A stretch of 26,764 nt of DNA from Flavobacteriales bacterium. Its GTDB lineage: Bacteria; Bacteroidota; Bacteroidia; Flavobacteriales_F; PHOS-HE28. Below, piece after piece: positions 16,621 through 22,958 of this stretch. The DNA lies in assembly GCA_020635695.1 (NCBI GenBank), contig JACJZH010000019.1, positions 1-26,764 of the forward strand. The letters run 5' to 3'. Position 1 is the stretch's first letter. Each line of letters starts with the position of its first letter. Position numbers and translations under genes: made by a program. The notes under the pieces were generated by a model. That model was not told the DNA's origin. It did not search any database and was given only the letters and a program-made list of their open reading frames with translations.

Positions 16621-16628
16621 CAAATATA
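16621..16628 (-). promoter_or_regulatory. -7 promoter box for the PpiD-like gene
   Basis: The minus strand reads TATATTTG, a perfect TAnnTTTG match, 19 nt before the ATG and inside the 39-nt gap after the CNNM gene. It suggests independent transcription of the chaperone in addition to read-through. Confidence 0.6.
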
Positions 16629-16640
16629 GGCCCTTGGGGC

Positions 16641-17924
16641 TTACGCGGAATAGCCCATTTCCGCGTCCGTCACGGCCAGTCGGACCAGGTCCACCCGGCC
16701 ATGCACCACCTGCGCCACGGTGATCCGGAAGGGGCCTATGACCACCTCCGAGCCCTGCTCGGGCACTTCCCCCTGTTCATGCAGGATGAATCCAGCGAGC
16801 GTGTCGTACTCCTCGCTTTCCGGAATGGCCAGCCTGAACCGCTCGGCGAGGTCATCCACCTCACAGCGGCCGCTCAGCAGGTACTCATGCTCCCCGACCT
16901 GCTCCTCCACCAGTTCGCCCAGGTCGTGCTCGTCCTCGATGTCGCCCACGATCACCTCCACCAGGTCCTCCATGGTCACCATGCCGGCAGTGCCCCCGAA
17001 CTCGTCCACCACCACGGCCACATGCCCGCGCTGCTTGCTGAAGAGCTGAAGCACCTGGTCGGCCGGCATGGTGCCCGGGATGTGGTTCACGGGCCGCAGC
17101 ACCGACCGCACGCTCCGCGGCCGGCGGAACATCTCCTTGCCGTGCACATAGCCGATGATGTTGTCCACGTTCCCGCTATAGACCAGGAGCTTGCTGAGGC
17201 CTGACTCGTTGAAGCGCTTGAACACCTCGGCCATGGGCTCCTCCACGGAAACGGCCTCGATCTCGGCACGAGGGATCATGACCTCGCGCACCTTGATACT
17301 GCTGAGTTCCAGCGTATTACGGAAGTACTCGACCTCGGCGTCCAGGTCCTCGTCGTCGTTGGCGTTGTCCGTGGCCTCCTTCAGGAACTCGTTCAGGTCG
17401 ATCCGCCCGAAGGCCACCTCACCGGGCCTGGACCGGATGCCGAACAGGCGGAGCACCAGTTCGCTCACGCCGGTCATCAGCATCATGGGCAGCCACAGCA
17501 GCACGTATAGAAAGCGGAGCGGCAGGGCGAAGAGCGAGAGCGTCCCGTTGGGGTCCAGCCGGAACAGGGTCTTGGGCAGGAATTCCGCGAACACCAGGAT
17601 GATCAGCGTGGAAACGGCGGTCTGCGCCACCAGCACCAGCGGTTCACTGTGCAGCACCTCCAGGAACCAGGGCTCCAGCACCCGGGCCATGGCGATGCCG
17701 TAGACGACCAGCGCGATGTTGTTGCCCACCAGCAGGGTGCCGATGAGCCTGGCCGGGCGCGGCAGCAGGCCGGCGATGAGGCGGCCGGCCAGGCTCCCCT
17801 GCTTGCGCTGCAGCTCGAAGTAGAGCTTGTTGCTGCTCACGAAGGCGATCTCCAGACCCGAACACAGGGCGGAGACCAGCATGCTGGCCAGGATCAGCAC
17901 CACGTCGGTCGCGGAAAGCGCCAT
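16641..17924 (-). CDS. CNNM/CBS/CorC-domain membrane protein (hemolysin family, GldE-like)
   Basis: The 427-residue product begins with a CNNM (DUF21) transmembrane domain (about residues 1-190) including CSGLEIAFVSSNK and EFLPKTLF. A pair of CBS domains follows (about 205-330, starting VREVMIPRAEIEAV and containing GHVAVVVDEFGGTAGMVTMEDLVEVIVGDIEDE). It ends with a CorC_HlyC domain (about 345-420). The family includes Mg/Co efflux proteins and, in gliding Bacteroidota, GldE; the older name hemolysin is misleading. The sequence alone does not separate ion exporter from GldE. A TATCTTCG element 5 nt before its ATG may give an internal, nearly leaderless transcript. It follows the 66-residue membrane protein by 25 nt. 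Confidence 0.9.
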   Translation of the reverse strand: MALSATDVVLILASMLVSALCSGLEIAFVSSNKLYFELQRKQGSLAGRLIAGLLPRPARLIGTLLVGNNIALVVYGIAMARVLEPWFLEVLHSEPLVLVAQTAVSTLIILVFAEFLPKTLFRLDPNGTLSLFALPLRFLYVLLWLPMMLMTGVSELVLRLFGIRSRPGEVAFGRIDLNEFLKEATDNANDDEDLDAEVEYFRNTLELSSIKVREVMIPRAEIEAVSVEEPMAEVFKRFNESGLSKLLVYSGNVDNIIGYVHGKEMFRRPRSVRSVLRPVNHIPGTMPADQVLQLFSKQRGHVAVVVDEFGGTAGMVTMEDLVEVIVGDIEDEHDLGELVEEQVGEHEYLLSGRCEVDDLAERFRLAIPESEEYDTLAGFILHEQGEVPEQGSEVVIGPFRITVAQVVHGRVDLVRLAVTDAEMGYSA

Positions 17925-17929
17925 CAGGT

Positions 17930-17937
17930 CGAAGATA
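17930..17937 (-). promoter_or_regulatory. Candidate internal promoter box before the CNNM gene
   Basis: The minus strand reads TATCTTCG, one mismatch from TAnnTTTG, only 5 nt before the ATG. It lies between two genes that otherwise look like an operon. Confidence 0.4.
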
Positions 17938-17949
17938 GGAGGGCGCCGT

Positions 17950-18150
17950 TCAGGACCGGTCCTCCATGGCCTCCAGCTTCCGTCGCGTGATCCGGCGGAA
18001 GAGGAACATGGCCACGGCGATGAAGGGGAAGAAGTAGAGGCGCTTGCCGGCCTCCCACCCTTGCGCGGCGGTGACCCAGACGGCCCAGATCAGGGTGCCG
18101 ATGGCCACCGCCAGCCAGAAATGCTCCATGAACTTATTCAGCTTGCGCAT
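17950..18150 (-). CDS. Small two-helix membrane protein of unknown function
   Basis: The 66-residue product has two hydrophobic segments (about residues 11-29 and 37-52) and a basic C-terminal tail with FRRITRRKLEAMEDRS. The ATG at 18150 lies inside the end of lptC (17-nt overlap), and the gene ends 25 nt before the CNNM gene, so it is sandwiched in an operon. Start choice: upstream in-frame codons would run through lptC coding sequence with a composition unlike a membrane protein. I do not recognise a family. A helper of the CNNM protein or of the LPS-transport machinery is possible from position only. Confidence 0.7.
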   Translation of the reverse strand: MRKLNKFMEHFWLAVAIGTLIWAVWVTAAQGWEAGKRLYFFPFIAVAMFLFRRITRRKLEAMEDRS

Positions 18151-18724
18151 CGGTGGCCAAGGTATCATCCTCCGGCAGGCGCAGGGTGCCCGTGATCCGA
18201 CGGATGGTGTAGCGGGAAAAGTCCTGGGCGGCATCGAGCCCCTCTCCGAAGATGATGTCGCCCTGCCGGGTCACCTTCACGGGCTTGTTGGTGTACACCC
18301 GATCGCTGTCCTGCGACCAGGTGAGGGCCTCGGTCTCCAGGCGCTCGCCCTTCACGTTGGTGAAGACGACCTCCTCGAACACCTGCATGCGCTGCTCCTC
18401 GGGCAGGATCACGCCCCGACGAGCGGTGAGCCGGCTGCCTGGACGGCCAAGGGCATCATGAAAGACCAGTTCCACCCCTTCGCTCAGCTCCGTGCGTGGC
18501 GGCTCGGTCCGGTACTCCGCGATACGACCCGCCTTCAGCACGTTGCTCACCCGCCCTGAGTCGGTGAACTGGTACTCGGCACCCAGGGTGATCCGGTCCG
18601 GCTCCTCGGCCTTCACCTCCACGGCGGCCACCTGGTCCAGGTCGTTCTTGCAGGAAACGAGCGTACCCGCCCCCAGAAGGACGGGTACGCCGATGCGTAG
18701 GAGATGCGCGGGCCTGCGTATCAC
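18134..18724 (-). CDS. lptC: LptC-like LPS export periplasmic lipoprotein
   Basis: The 196-residue product has a lipoprotein signal peptide with lipobox LVSC (Cys25), then a beta-strand-rich region. It contains YQFTDSGRVSNVLKAGRIAEY, GVELVFHDALGRPGSRLTARRGV, and VVFTNVKGERLETEALTWSQDSDRVYTNKPVKV, the OstA/LptC jellyroll pattern. LptC passes lipopolysaccharide from LptBFG to LptA. Proteobacterial LptC has a membrane helix, whereas Bacteroidota forms are often lipid-anchored, as here. The start is GTG in a 4-nt GTGA overlap with the TPR gene stop; no other start gives the lipobox near the N-terminus. Lipid anchoring is inferred from the lipobox. Confidence 0.88.
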   Translation of the reverse strand: MIRRPAHLLRIGVPVLLGAGTLVSCKNDLDQVAAVEVKAEEPDRITLGAEYQFTDSGRVSNVLKAGRIAEYRTEPPRTELSEGVELVFHDALGRPGSRLTARRGVILPEEQRMQVFEEVVFTNVKGERLETEALTWSQDSDRVYTNKPVKVTRQGDIIFGEGLDAAQDFSRYTIRRITGTLRLPEDDTLATDAQAE

Positions 18725-20067
18725 TTGCGAACGCGCACGGTCGTGCTCTCGTTCCAGCCTCCGCAGGTCACCTGGAAGGACTGGCCCTCCGAGAGCTGGT
18801 GGAAGAAGGCCTTGGCCTGCTCCGGAAAGCGTGCGGCACAGGCGGCCATTCGCTCGGAGGCCTTGTCGGCCACACCCGGATCCAGGCTCTTGGCGCGCTG
18901 GTAGTAGTCGTAGGCCAGCCAGTTCGGGCCCCAGACCTCGGGCTCGGCGCATCCGCTGGCCGAAGCGGCGATGGCATTGCCGATCAGGATCAGGGCCTCC
19001 CCGTTGCTGGGCTCCACCTGCAGCACCTGATTGGCAAAGCTGCGGGACTGTCCGTGGGCGCCGGCAGCGCTGGCCACCTGGCCGGCCTTCAGCAGGTACT
19101 TCACACGGTCGGTGCAGTCCGAACACAGGTCCACCGCCTCCTTCATGTACTTGAGCGACCCGCTCATGTCACGTTGCTTGGCCAGGTACAGACCAAGTCC
19201 GTATGCACTTTCGCTGCTGGGCTTCGCCTTGTGCACCTTCTCCGCAAGGGGAAGGTAGCTGGGCTCCTCGGTGCATTCCTTGGTGTTCATCACCTTCAGC
19301 AGCCGCTCGTGCAGCTCGGCATCGTCCGGCCGTTCGCCCATCAGCTTGCCCACGATGCTGCCGATGTCCGCACAGTCGGCCACCTGGAAGAACAACTCGT
19401 TGATGTTGTTGCGGGCCAGCTCATAGTAGTTGGTGCCGGCGTCCTCGCCGTCCTCGCCGTCCTCACCACCACCGGTGTTGGCCATGTTGGCCTCCACGTA
19501 GCCCATGATGCGCAGGTACTCCTCCAGCATCTGTTCCTTGGTGGCCTCGCCGTTCTGGTAAAGGTTGTAGAGCACCTGGTAGTAGGCGGCCAGGGGACCG
19601 GCCTCGCTCTTCTCCTTGCGGCCGTCCACGCTCTCCTTCAGGGTGGCGTAGATCTCCTGGGCCCGGTCCGGGGTGTACTTGAGCATGTCAACCCCCTTGC
19701 GGCCCAGGACATAGGTGCGCTGCCCGAAGCTGGCGATGCGCATGTCGTAGGCCTGGTACAGGGAGTCGGCCAGCAGGGCCTGTGTGGCGGCGTCCTTCTC
19801 CTTGGCCAGCTGGTACTTGCGCACCTTGGCCAGGTCCAGGTACATCTTCTTGCTGCTGGCCGGGCACACCGTGGTGGCGCAGCGCAGGTGCGGAAGCGCG
19901 TCGGTGTAGGCCTTCTGCTTCATGAACTCCTGGTACAGCGACAGGCACTGCACGCACTGGACGCTGTCCTCGGGGGTTGCGCCGTACTTGCCCTGCGCAC
20001 TGGCCAGGGTGGTGATGGACACGAGGGCCAGCAGCAGACCGGCCCGGGTGATGACTTGCTTGATCAT
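18721..20067 (-). CDS. Periplasmic TPR-repeat protein, cysteine-containing
   Basis: The 448-residue product has a Sec signal peptide (about residues 1-24, ending LASAQ) and helical repeats of TPR type (for example YQEFMKQKAYTDALPHLRCA, SLKYMKEAVDLC, KYLLKAGQVASAAGAHGQ). It contains two CxxC pairs (Cys38/Cys41 and Cys315/Cys318) and several further cysteines, which is many for an exported protein and suggests disulfides. A short GED triplet repeat lies near residue 205. It sits between an outer-membrane protein gene (ATGA overlap upstream) and lptC (GTGA overlap downstream), so it is probably made with both. A scaffold role in outer-membrane assembly is inference. No enzyme motif was found. 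The ATG at 20067 gives the signal peptide directly. Confidence 0.85.
   Translation of the reverse strand: MIKQVITRAGLLLALVSITTLASAQGKYGATPEDSVQCVQCLSLYQEFMKQKAYTDALPHLRCATTVCPASSKKMYLDLAKVRKYQLAKEKDAATQALLADSLYQAYDMRIASFGQRTYVLGRKGVDMLKYTPDRAQEIYATLKESVDGRKEKSEAGPLAAYYQVLYNLYQNGEATKEQMLEEYLRIMGYVEANMANTGGGEDGEDGEDAGTNYYELARNNINELFFQVADCADIGSIVGKLMGERPDDAELHERLLKVMNTKECTEEPSYLPLAEKVHKAKPSSESAYGLGLYLAKQRDMSGSLKYMKEAVDLCSDCTDRVKYLLKAGQVASAAGAHGQSRSFANQVLQVEPSNGEALILIGNAIAASASGCAEPEVWGPNWLAYDYYQRAKSLDPGVADKASERMAACAARFPEQAKAFFHQLSEGQSFQVTCGGWNESTTVRVRK
19441..19467 (-). repeat. Three 9-bp tandem repeats inside the TPR gene
   Basis: GTCCTCGCC occurs twice and is followed by GTCCTCACC, encoding three Gly-Glu-Asp triplets on the minus strand. 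Copy-number change here would stay in frame and would lengthen an acidic linker between TPR blocks. Confidence 0.8.
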
Positions 20068-21425
20068 TGGATCCTTCGTTTTCTGAACCACACTTCGCGG
20101 ATGTCCGGGGTGATCGTGAAGCCGATGTAGATGTCGGCGTAGCGTTCACGGATACGGTCTCCTTCCATCGTTCCGCGCTCACCCAACTCCACTCCCAGAT
20201 TGAACCGGGACCTGGTGGAACTGTTGAGCAGCGGCAGGGAAAGGCCAAAAGTCGTGCCGATCTTGCCCAACTGCTGGCCCTGTACGCGCAGGTAATCCTC
20301 CTGGTACAGCACACCCGCCCGGAACAGCGTCCGCTCCAGGAACGTCTTGGCCCGCGCTCCGCCCGGCCTGAACTGGGCACCCAATGCATAGGAGACGGAA
20401 GCACCCAGTTCCTCCGGCAACTGGTACCCCTCCACGTCCACCCTCAGGCTGTTCCAGTCCCGGCGGCGATACTCCAGGCTCACGAGCCATTTCTCATTGA
20501 AGATGGAGTAGCCCAGACCGTAGGCCAGAGGAAGCCGGACGCTCCCGGAGGCACCGTCCACGAAGGCCACCGTATCGCGCGGGAACTCCACTCCTGTTCC
20601 ACCGAGAACGAACGAGTTGACCAGGGAGGTGTTGTCCGCTTCCAGGCTCGATGCCAGCTCGGCGAACGCACCCACGATGAACCGCCAATGGTCATCCTCC
20701 TCCCTGGTCCGGCGTGTCAGGGTGCCAACGTACTGGGCGCCCACGTTCCCTGTGGGGGAACTGATGTTGAGCGAGGTGAAGGCGCTGGTGTTGTAGTACC
20801 CCGCCCCCCCCGGATAGTAGGCCTTGCGCGTCTGTTCGATGCCGCCGAAGAGGTAGTTGAAGTTGGCCCCCAGGGCCAGCTTGTGGCCGTTCCCCAGGCT
20901 GTCGTAGCGTTGCCACACCGATGTGCCGACACCGATGAAGGCACGGTTCAGACCGCCGGAACCCTCGTACACGAAACGCACGTCCCCCTCCCCGCTTTCC
21001 AGTGGTACGCGCTCGCTCAGGGAGTACCCGACATCGCTCACCGGCATCAACCCCAGTGCCATCCCCCACCGGCCCTTGCCGAAGGGAACGCCCAGGGTCA
21101 GCCCCAGCATCCGGAACGCGCTCTGGTCCTCCGAAGCGGTGGCGGTGCTGTAGTTCACGTACCGGACCACGGCACCGCTCTCGAACGTGGGCCGCACCAG
21201 CGACGCATAACTGGCAGGATTGACCTGGATGACACTGTACGGGTCGATCACCGCAGCGCTCACTCCGGCCATCATGGCCTGGGAGACCTGGGTGCTGTTC
21301 ACCAGGTCCCCGAACCCGTAGGAGGAATAGGGGGAGTTGTTCGTGTTCTGGGCACGAAGGCCCTCAGCCCCACCCCGGGGCGAGGAAAGGGCCACCACCA
21401 ACGCGATGATGTAACAGGATCGCAT
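20064..21425 (-). CDS. Outer-membrane beta-barrel protein, FadL/OmpP1-like
   Basis: The 453-residue product has a signal peptide (about residues 1-26, ending GLRAQ) followed by NTNNSPYSSYGFGDL, the N-terminal signature of a Bacteroidota outer-membrane family related to FadL/OmpP1 transporters. Many amphipathic strands follow (MLGLTLGVPFGKGRWGMALGL, LALGANFNYLFGG, YSIFNEKWLVSLEYRRRDW, FGLSLPLL). Family members make about 14-strand barrels that may move hydrophobic compounds; substrate here is unknown. Its start lies 62 nt inside the end of coaX, and no later Met leaves a working signal peptide, so the overlap appears real. Its stop overlaps the TPR gene start (ATGA). The context suggests an outer-membrane partner in the LPS/OMP block. 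Confidence 0.82.
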   Translation of the reverse strand: MRSCYIIALVVALSSPRGGAEGLRAQNTNNSPYSSYGFGDLVNSTQVSQAMMAGVSAAVIDPYSVIQVNPASYASLVRPTFESGAVVRYVNYSTATASEDQSAFRMLGLTLGVPFGKGRWGMALGLMPVSDVGYSLSERVPLESGEGDVRFVYEGSGGLNRAFIGVGTSVWQRYDSLGNGHKLALGANFNYLFGGIEQTRKAYYPGGAGYYNTSAFTSLNISSPTGNVGAQYVGTLTRRTREEDDHWRFIVGAFAELASSLEADNTSLVNSFVLGGTGVEFPRDTVAFVDGASGSVRLPLAYGLGYSIFNEKWLVSLEYRRRDWNSLRVDVEGYQLPEELGASVSYALGAQFRPGGARAKTFLERTLFRAGVLYQEDYLRVQGQQLGKIGTTFGLSLPLLNSSTRSRFNLGVELGERGTMEGDRIRERYADIYIGFTITPDIREVWFRKRRIQ

Positions 21426-22134
21426 GCAGGCCGCGCAGGGTCAGCAAAGGGTCAGCAAAGATGCCACTTTTCAGGGCGCGCGCGAACCGCAGCCCGTCAC
21501 CGCCCGTGAGCACAACGACCGGATCGGGGTGTTCGTGCGTCAGGTCCGCGATCATCCCCGCCATTTCCAGCCGGATGCCATGCACGATGCCGGCCGCCAG
21601 GGCACCCACGGTATCCCGTCCCGGCGAGGGCACCGACGCTCCCGGCTCGACCAGGGGCAGCCTGGCACTGTAGGTGTGCATGGCCCTGGCCCGCATGGAC
21701 ATGCCCGGCGAGATGACCCCGCCAAGGAACGTTCCGTGTTCATCCATCACGTCGTAGGTGATGCAGGTCCCGGCATCGATGGCCAGTGCACGGCGTCCCG
21801 GGAACAGGGCATGCAGTCCGGCGGCGTTGGCCAACCGGTCGGCACCCAGGGTGGAACGACGATCCACGGCCACGTTGAACGGGACGGGCGTTTCGCCCCG
21901 CACCTCCAAGAGGGGGGCCTGCCTCGCCAGGTCGTTCTGAAACGCTTCATCCGGCGCAGCCACCGAAGCCATCACGATGGCCGCGGGCGCCGCCCCTGCC
22001 AGGAAGCCGTCCAGCGCCCTGCCATCCCGGGGAGGCAGGATCGCATGCCGGAGCAGCCCCCCGCTCCCGAACAGGGCTGCCTTCGTGCGGGTGTTACCCA
22101 CGTCCAGGACCAGATCAAGGTCAGGTGGCGCCAC
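21364..22134 (-). CDS. coaX: Type III pantothenate kinase
   Basis: The 256-residue product carries the ASKHA-fold motifs of CoaX: DVGNTRTK (Asp11), TLGADRLANAAG (around residue 95) and AIDAGTCITYDVMD (about 117-130), plus GGVISPGMSMRARAM and VVVLTGGDG toward the C-terminus. It phosphorylates pantothenate in the first step of coenzyme A synthesis and is not feedback-inhibited by CoA in characterised members. The start is GTG at 22134, giving the usual short leader before the DVGNT strand. It is the first gene of the leftward envelope block, and its 3' end overlaps the next gene by 62 nt. Confidence 0.95.
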   Translation of the reverse strand: MAPPDLDLVLDVGNTRTKAALFGSGGLLRHAILPPRDGRALDGFLAGAAPAAIVMASVAAPDEAFQNDLARQAPLLEVRGETPVPFNVAVDRRSTLGADRLANAAGLHALFPGRRALAIDAGTCITYDVMDEHGTFLGGVISPGMSMRARAMHTYSARLPLVEPGASVPSPGRDTVGALAAGIVHGIRLEMAGMIADLTHEHPDPVVVLTGGDGLRFARALKSGIFADPLLTLRGLHAILLHHRVGGGPFLAPGWG

Positions 22135-22149
22135 GTACGATCAAGCTGC

Positions 22150-22157
22150 TATCTTTG
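22150..22157 (+). promoter_or_regulatory. -7 promoter box for tRNA-Phe
   Basis: TATCTTTG is a perfect TAnnTTTG match 44 nt upstream of the mature tRNA 5' end, leaving a short leader for RNase P to remove. It lies in the 67-nt gap between the divergent coaX and tRNA genes. Confidence 0.55.
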
Positions 22158-22191
22158 CCGCCCGCCAGCCCCCAAGGGAAGGCGGACTTGA

Positions 22192-22199
22192 CAAGTTTA
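22192..22199 (-). promoter_or_regulatory. Candidate -7 promoter box for coaX and the envelope block
   Basis: The minus strand reads TAAACTTG, identical to the box before purH, 57 nt upstream of the coaX GTG. It ends 2 nt from the tRNA gene, so the two divergent transcripts would share this short region. Confidence 0.4.
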
Positions 22200-22201
22200 C
22201 C

Positions 22202-22274
22202 GGTGCCTTAGCTCAGTTGGTAGAGCAATGGACTGAAAATCCATGTGTCCCCAGTTCGAATCTGGGAGGCACCA
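22202..22274 (+). tRNA. tRNA-Phe (anticodon GAA)
   Basis: A full cloverleaf can be drawn. The acceptor stem is GGTGCCT/AGGCACC with discriminator A, the D arm contains GCTC AGTTGGTAGA GC, and the anticodon stem ATGGA/TCCAT carries loop CTGAAAA. The T arm is CCCAG TTCGAAT CTGGG. The anticodon GAA reads Phe codons UUU and UUC. The 3' CCA is not encoded, since CCG follows the discriminator, so it must be added by nucleotidyltransferase. No integrase or duplicated tRNA end is seen next to it. Confidence 0.97.
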
Positions 22275-22281
22275 CCGGCGG

Positions 22282-22306
22282 AAGCCCGTTCCACAAGGAC
22301 GGGTTT
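22282..22306 (+). terminator. Terminator after tRNA-Phe
   Basis: AAGCCCGTTC pairs with GGACGGGTTT (with two G-T wobbles) around a 5-nt loop. The stem starts 7 nt after the tRNA, and its 3' arm ends in TTT, followed by CTCCATTTC, giving a U-rich tail. It also lies 7 nt beyond the stop of the convergent HD-domain gene. Confidence 0.75.
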
Positions 22307-22313
22307 CTCCATT

Positions 22314-22904
22314 TCAGGGGTGCTCCTTCAGCCAGCGCTGCACCGCCGCCAGGTGCTCCAGCTTCGCCGGCTGCCTATCCCGGATGTTCGTGGCCGTGAA
22401 GTAGGTGTGCCCCTGGAGGAAGCTCACCTGCAGCTCATTCCATTCGCGCTCGGTCGACAGCCGTCCGAAGCGTTTCATCTCAGCGAACAGTTCGTCCCCG
22501 ATCCGGAAGAAATCCGGTCTGCCCAGATAGTCCAGATCGGCGTCGCACAGGATCCGGGCCAGCTTGTCGTCACCCGGCGACTGGGGGATCTTGGTCGCCA
22601 TGATCATCGAGCAGATCCGTTCCACCTGCTCCGGAGCGTACCCGAAAGCGGGAAGGCTTTCCCGGGCCAACCCACAGCTGACCACCTCGTGATCCTCATC
22701 CTGGACCGTGAACCCGGCATCATGATAGAGCGCGGCGGTCTTCAACAGTTCCAGCTCCTGGTCCGTCACTCCCTCCTGGGCGGCGATGTCGATCACGGCC
22801 GCGAGCACATCGAGCGTGTGCTCCAGGCTATGATAGGTGCGACCCTCGGGCAGGTCGTACCGCAGCTTCTTCAGGATGAACGCCTTGGCTCCTCGTTGAT
22901 CCAT
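22314..22904 (-). CDS. HD-domain phosphohydrolase, small stand-alone form
   Basis: The 196-residue product is essentially one HD domain: YHSLEHT with His29, ALYHDAGF with His61-Asp62, and CDADLDYLG with Asp121 and Asp123. These supply the metal ligands of the HD superfamily. HD proteins hydrolyse phosphate esters of nucleotides or second messengers; similar domains are found fused to cyclases in Bacteroidota, but no cyclase is present here. The ATG at 22904 is preferred because the upstream frame reads back through the kinase gene. It is divergent from the histidine kinase with 54 nt between the start codons, and a TATCTTGC element stands 9 nt before its ATG. Substrate is unknown. Confidence 0.85.
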   Translation of the reverse strand: MDQRGAKAFILKKLRYDLPEGRTYHSLEHTLDVLAAVIDIAAQEGVTDQELELLKTAALYHDAGFTVQDEDHEVVSCGLARESLPAFGYAPEQVERICSMIMATKIPQSPGDDKLARILCDADLDYLGRPDFFRIGDELFAEMKRFGRLSTEREWNELQVSFLQGHTYFTATNIRDRQPAKLEHLAAVQRWLKEHP

Positions 22905-22913
22905 GTCGAGCGG

Positions 22914-22921
22914 GCAAGATA
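22914..22921 (-). promoter_or_regulatory. Candidate promoter box for the HD-domain gene
   Basis: The minus strand reads TATCTTGC, which looks like the tRNA-Phe box TATCTTTGC with one T missing. It ends 9 nt before the ATG. It forms one half of a divergent promoter pair with 22947-22954. Confidence 0.35.
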
Positions 22922-22946
22922 GCACGACACCCGGACCGTGGCCCTC

Positions 22947-22954
22947 TACCTTTG
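22947..22954 (+). promoter_or_regulatory. -7 promoter box of the histidine kinase gene
   Basis: TACCTTTG is a perfect TAnnTTTG match, with just four bases (TCCC) before the ATG at 22959. The spacing equals that of the DedA-like gene and predicts a leaderless or nearly leaderless mRNA. Confidence 0.55.
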
Positions 22955-22958
22955 TCCC

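Noticed and set aside
18799..20130. A 443-codon plus-strand frame antisense to the TPR gene
   Set aside because: It is Leu/Val/His/Gly-rich shadow coding across a gene boundary held by an ATGA overlap on the other strand.
22202..22274. tRNA-Phe as an integration site for a mobile element
   Set aside because: No integrase, no repeat of the tRNA 3' end and no foreign-looking genes lie on either side.
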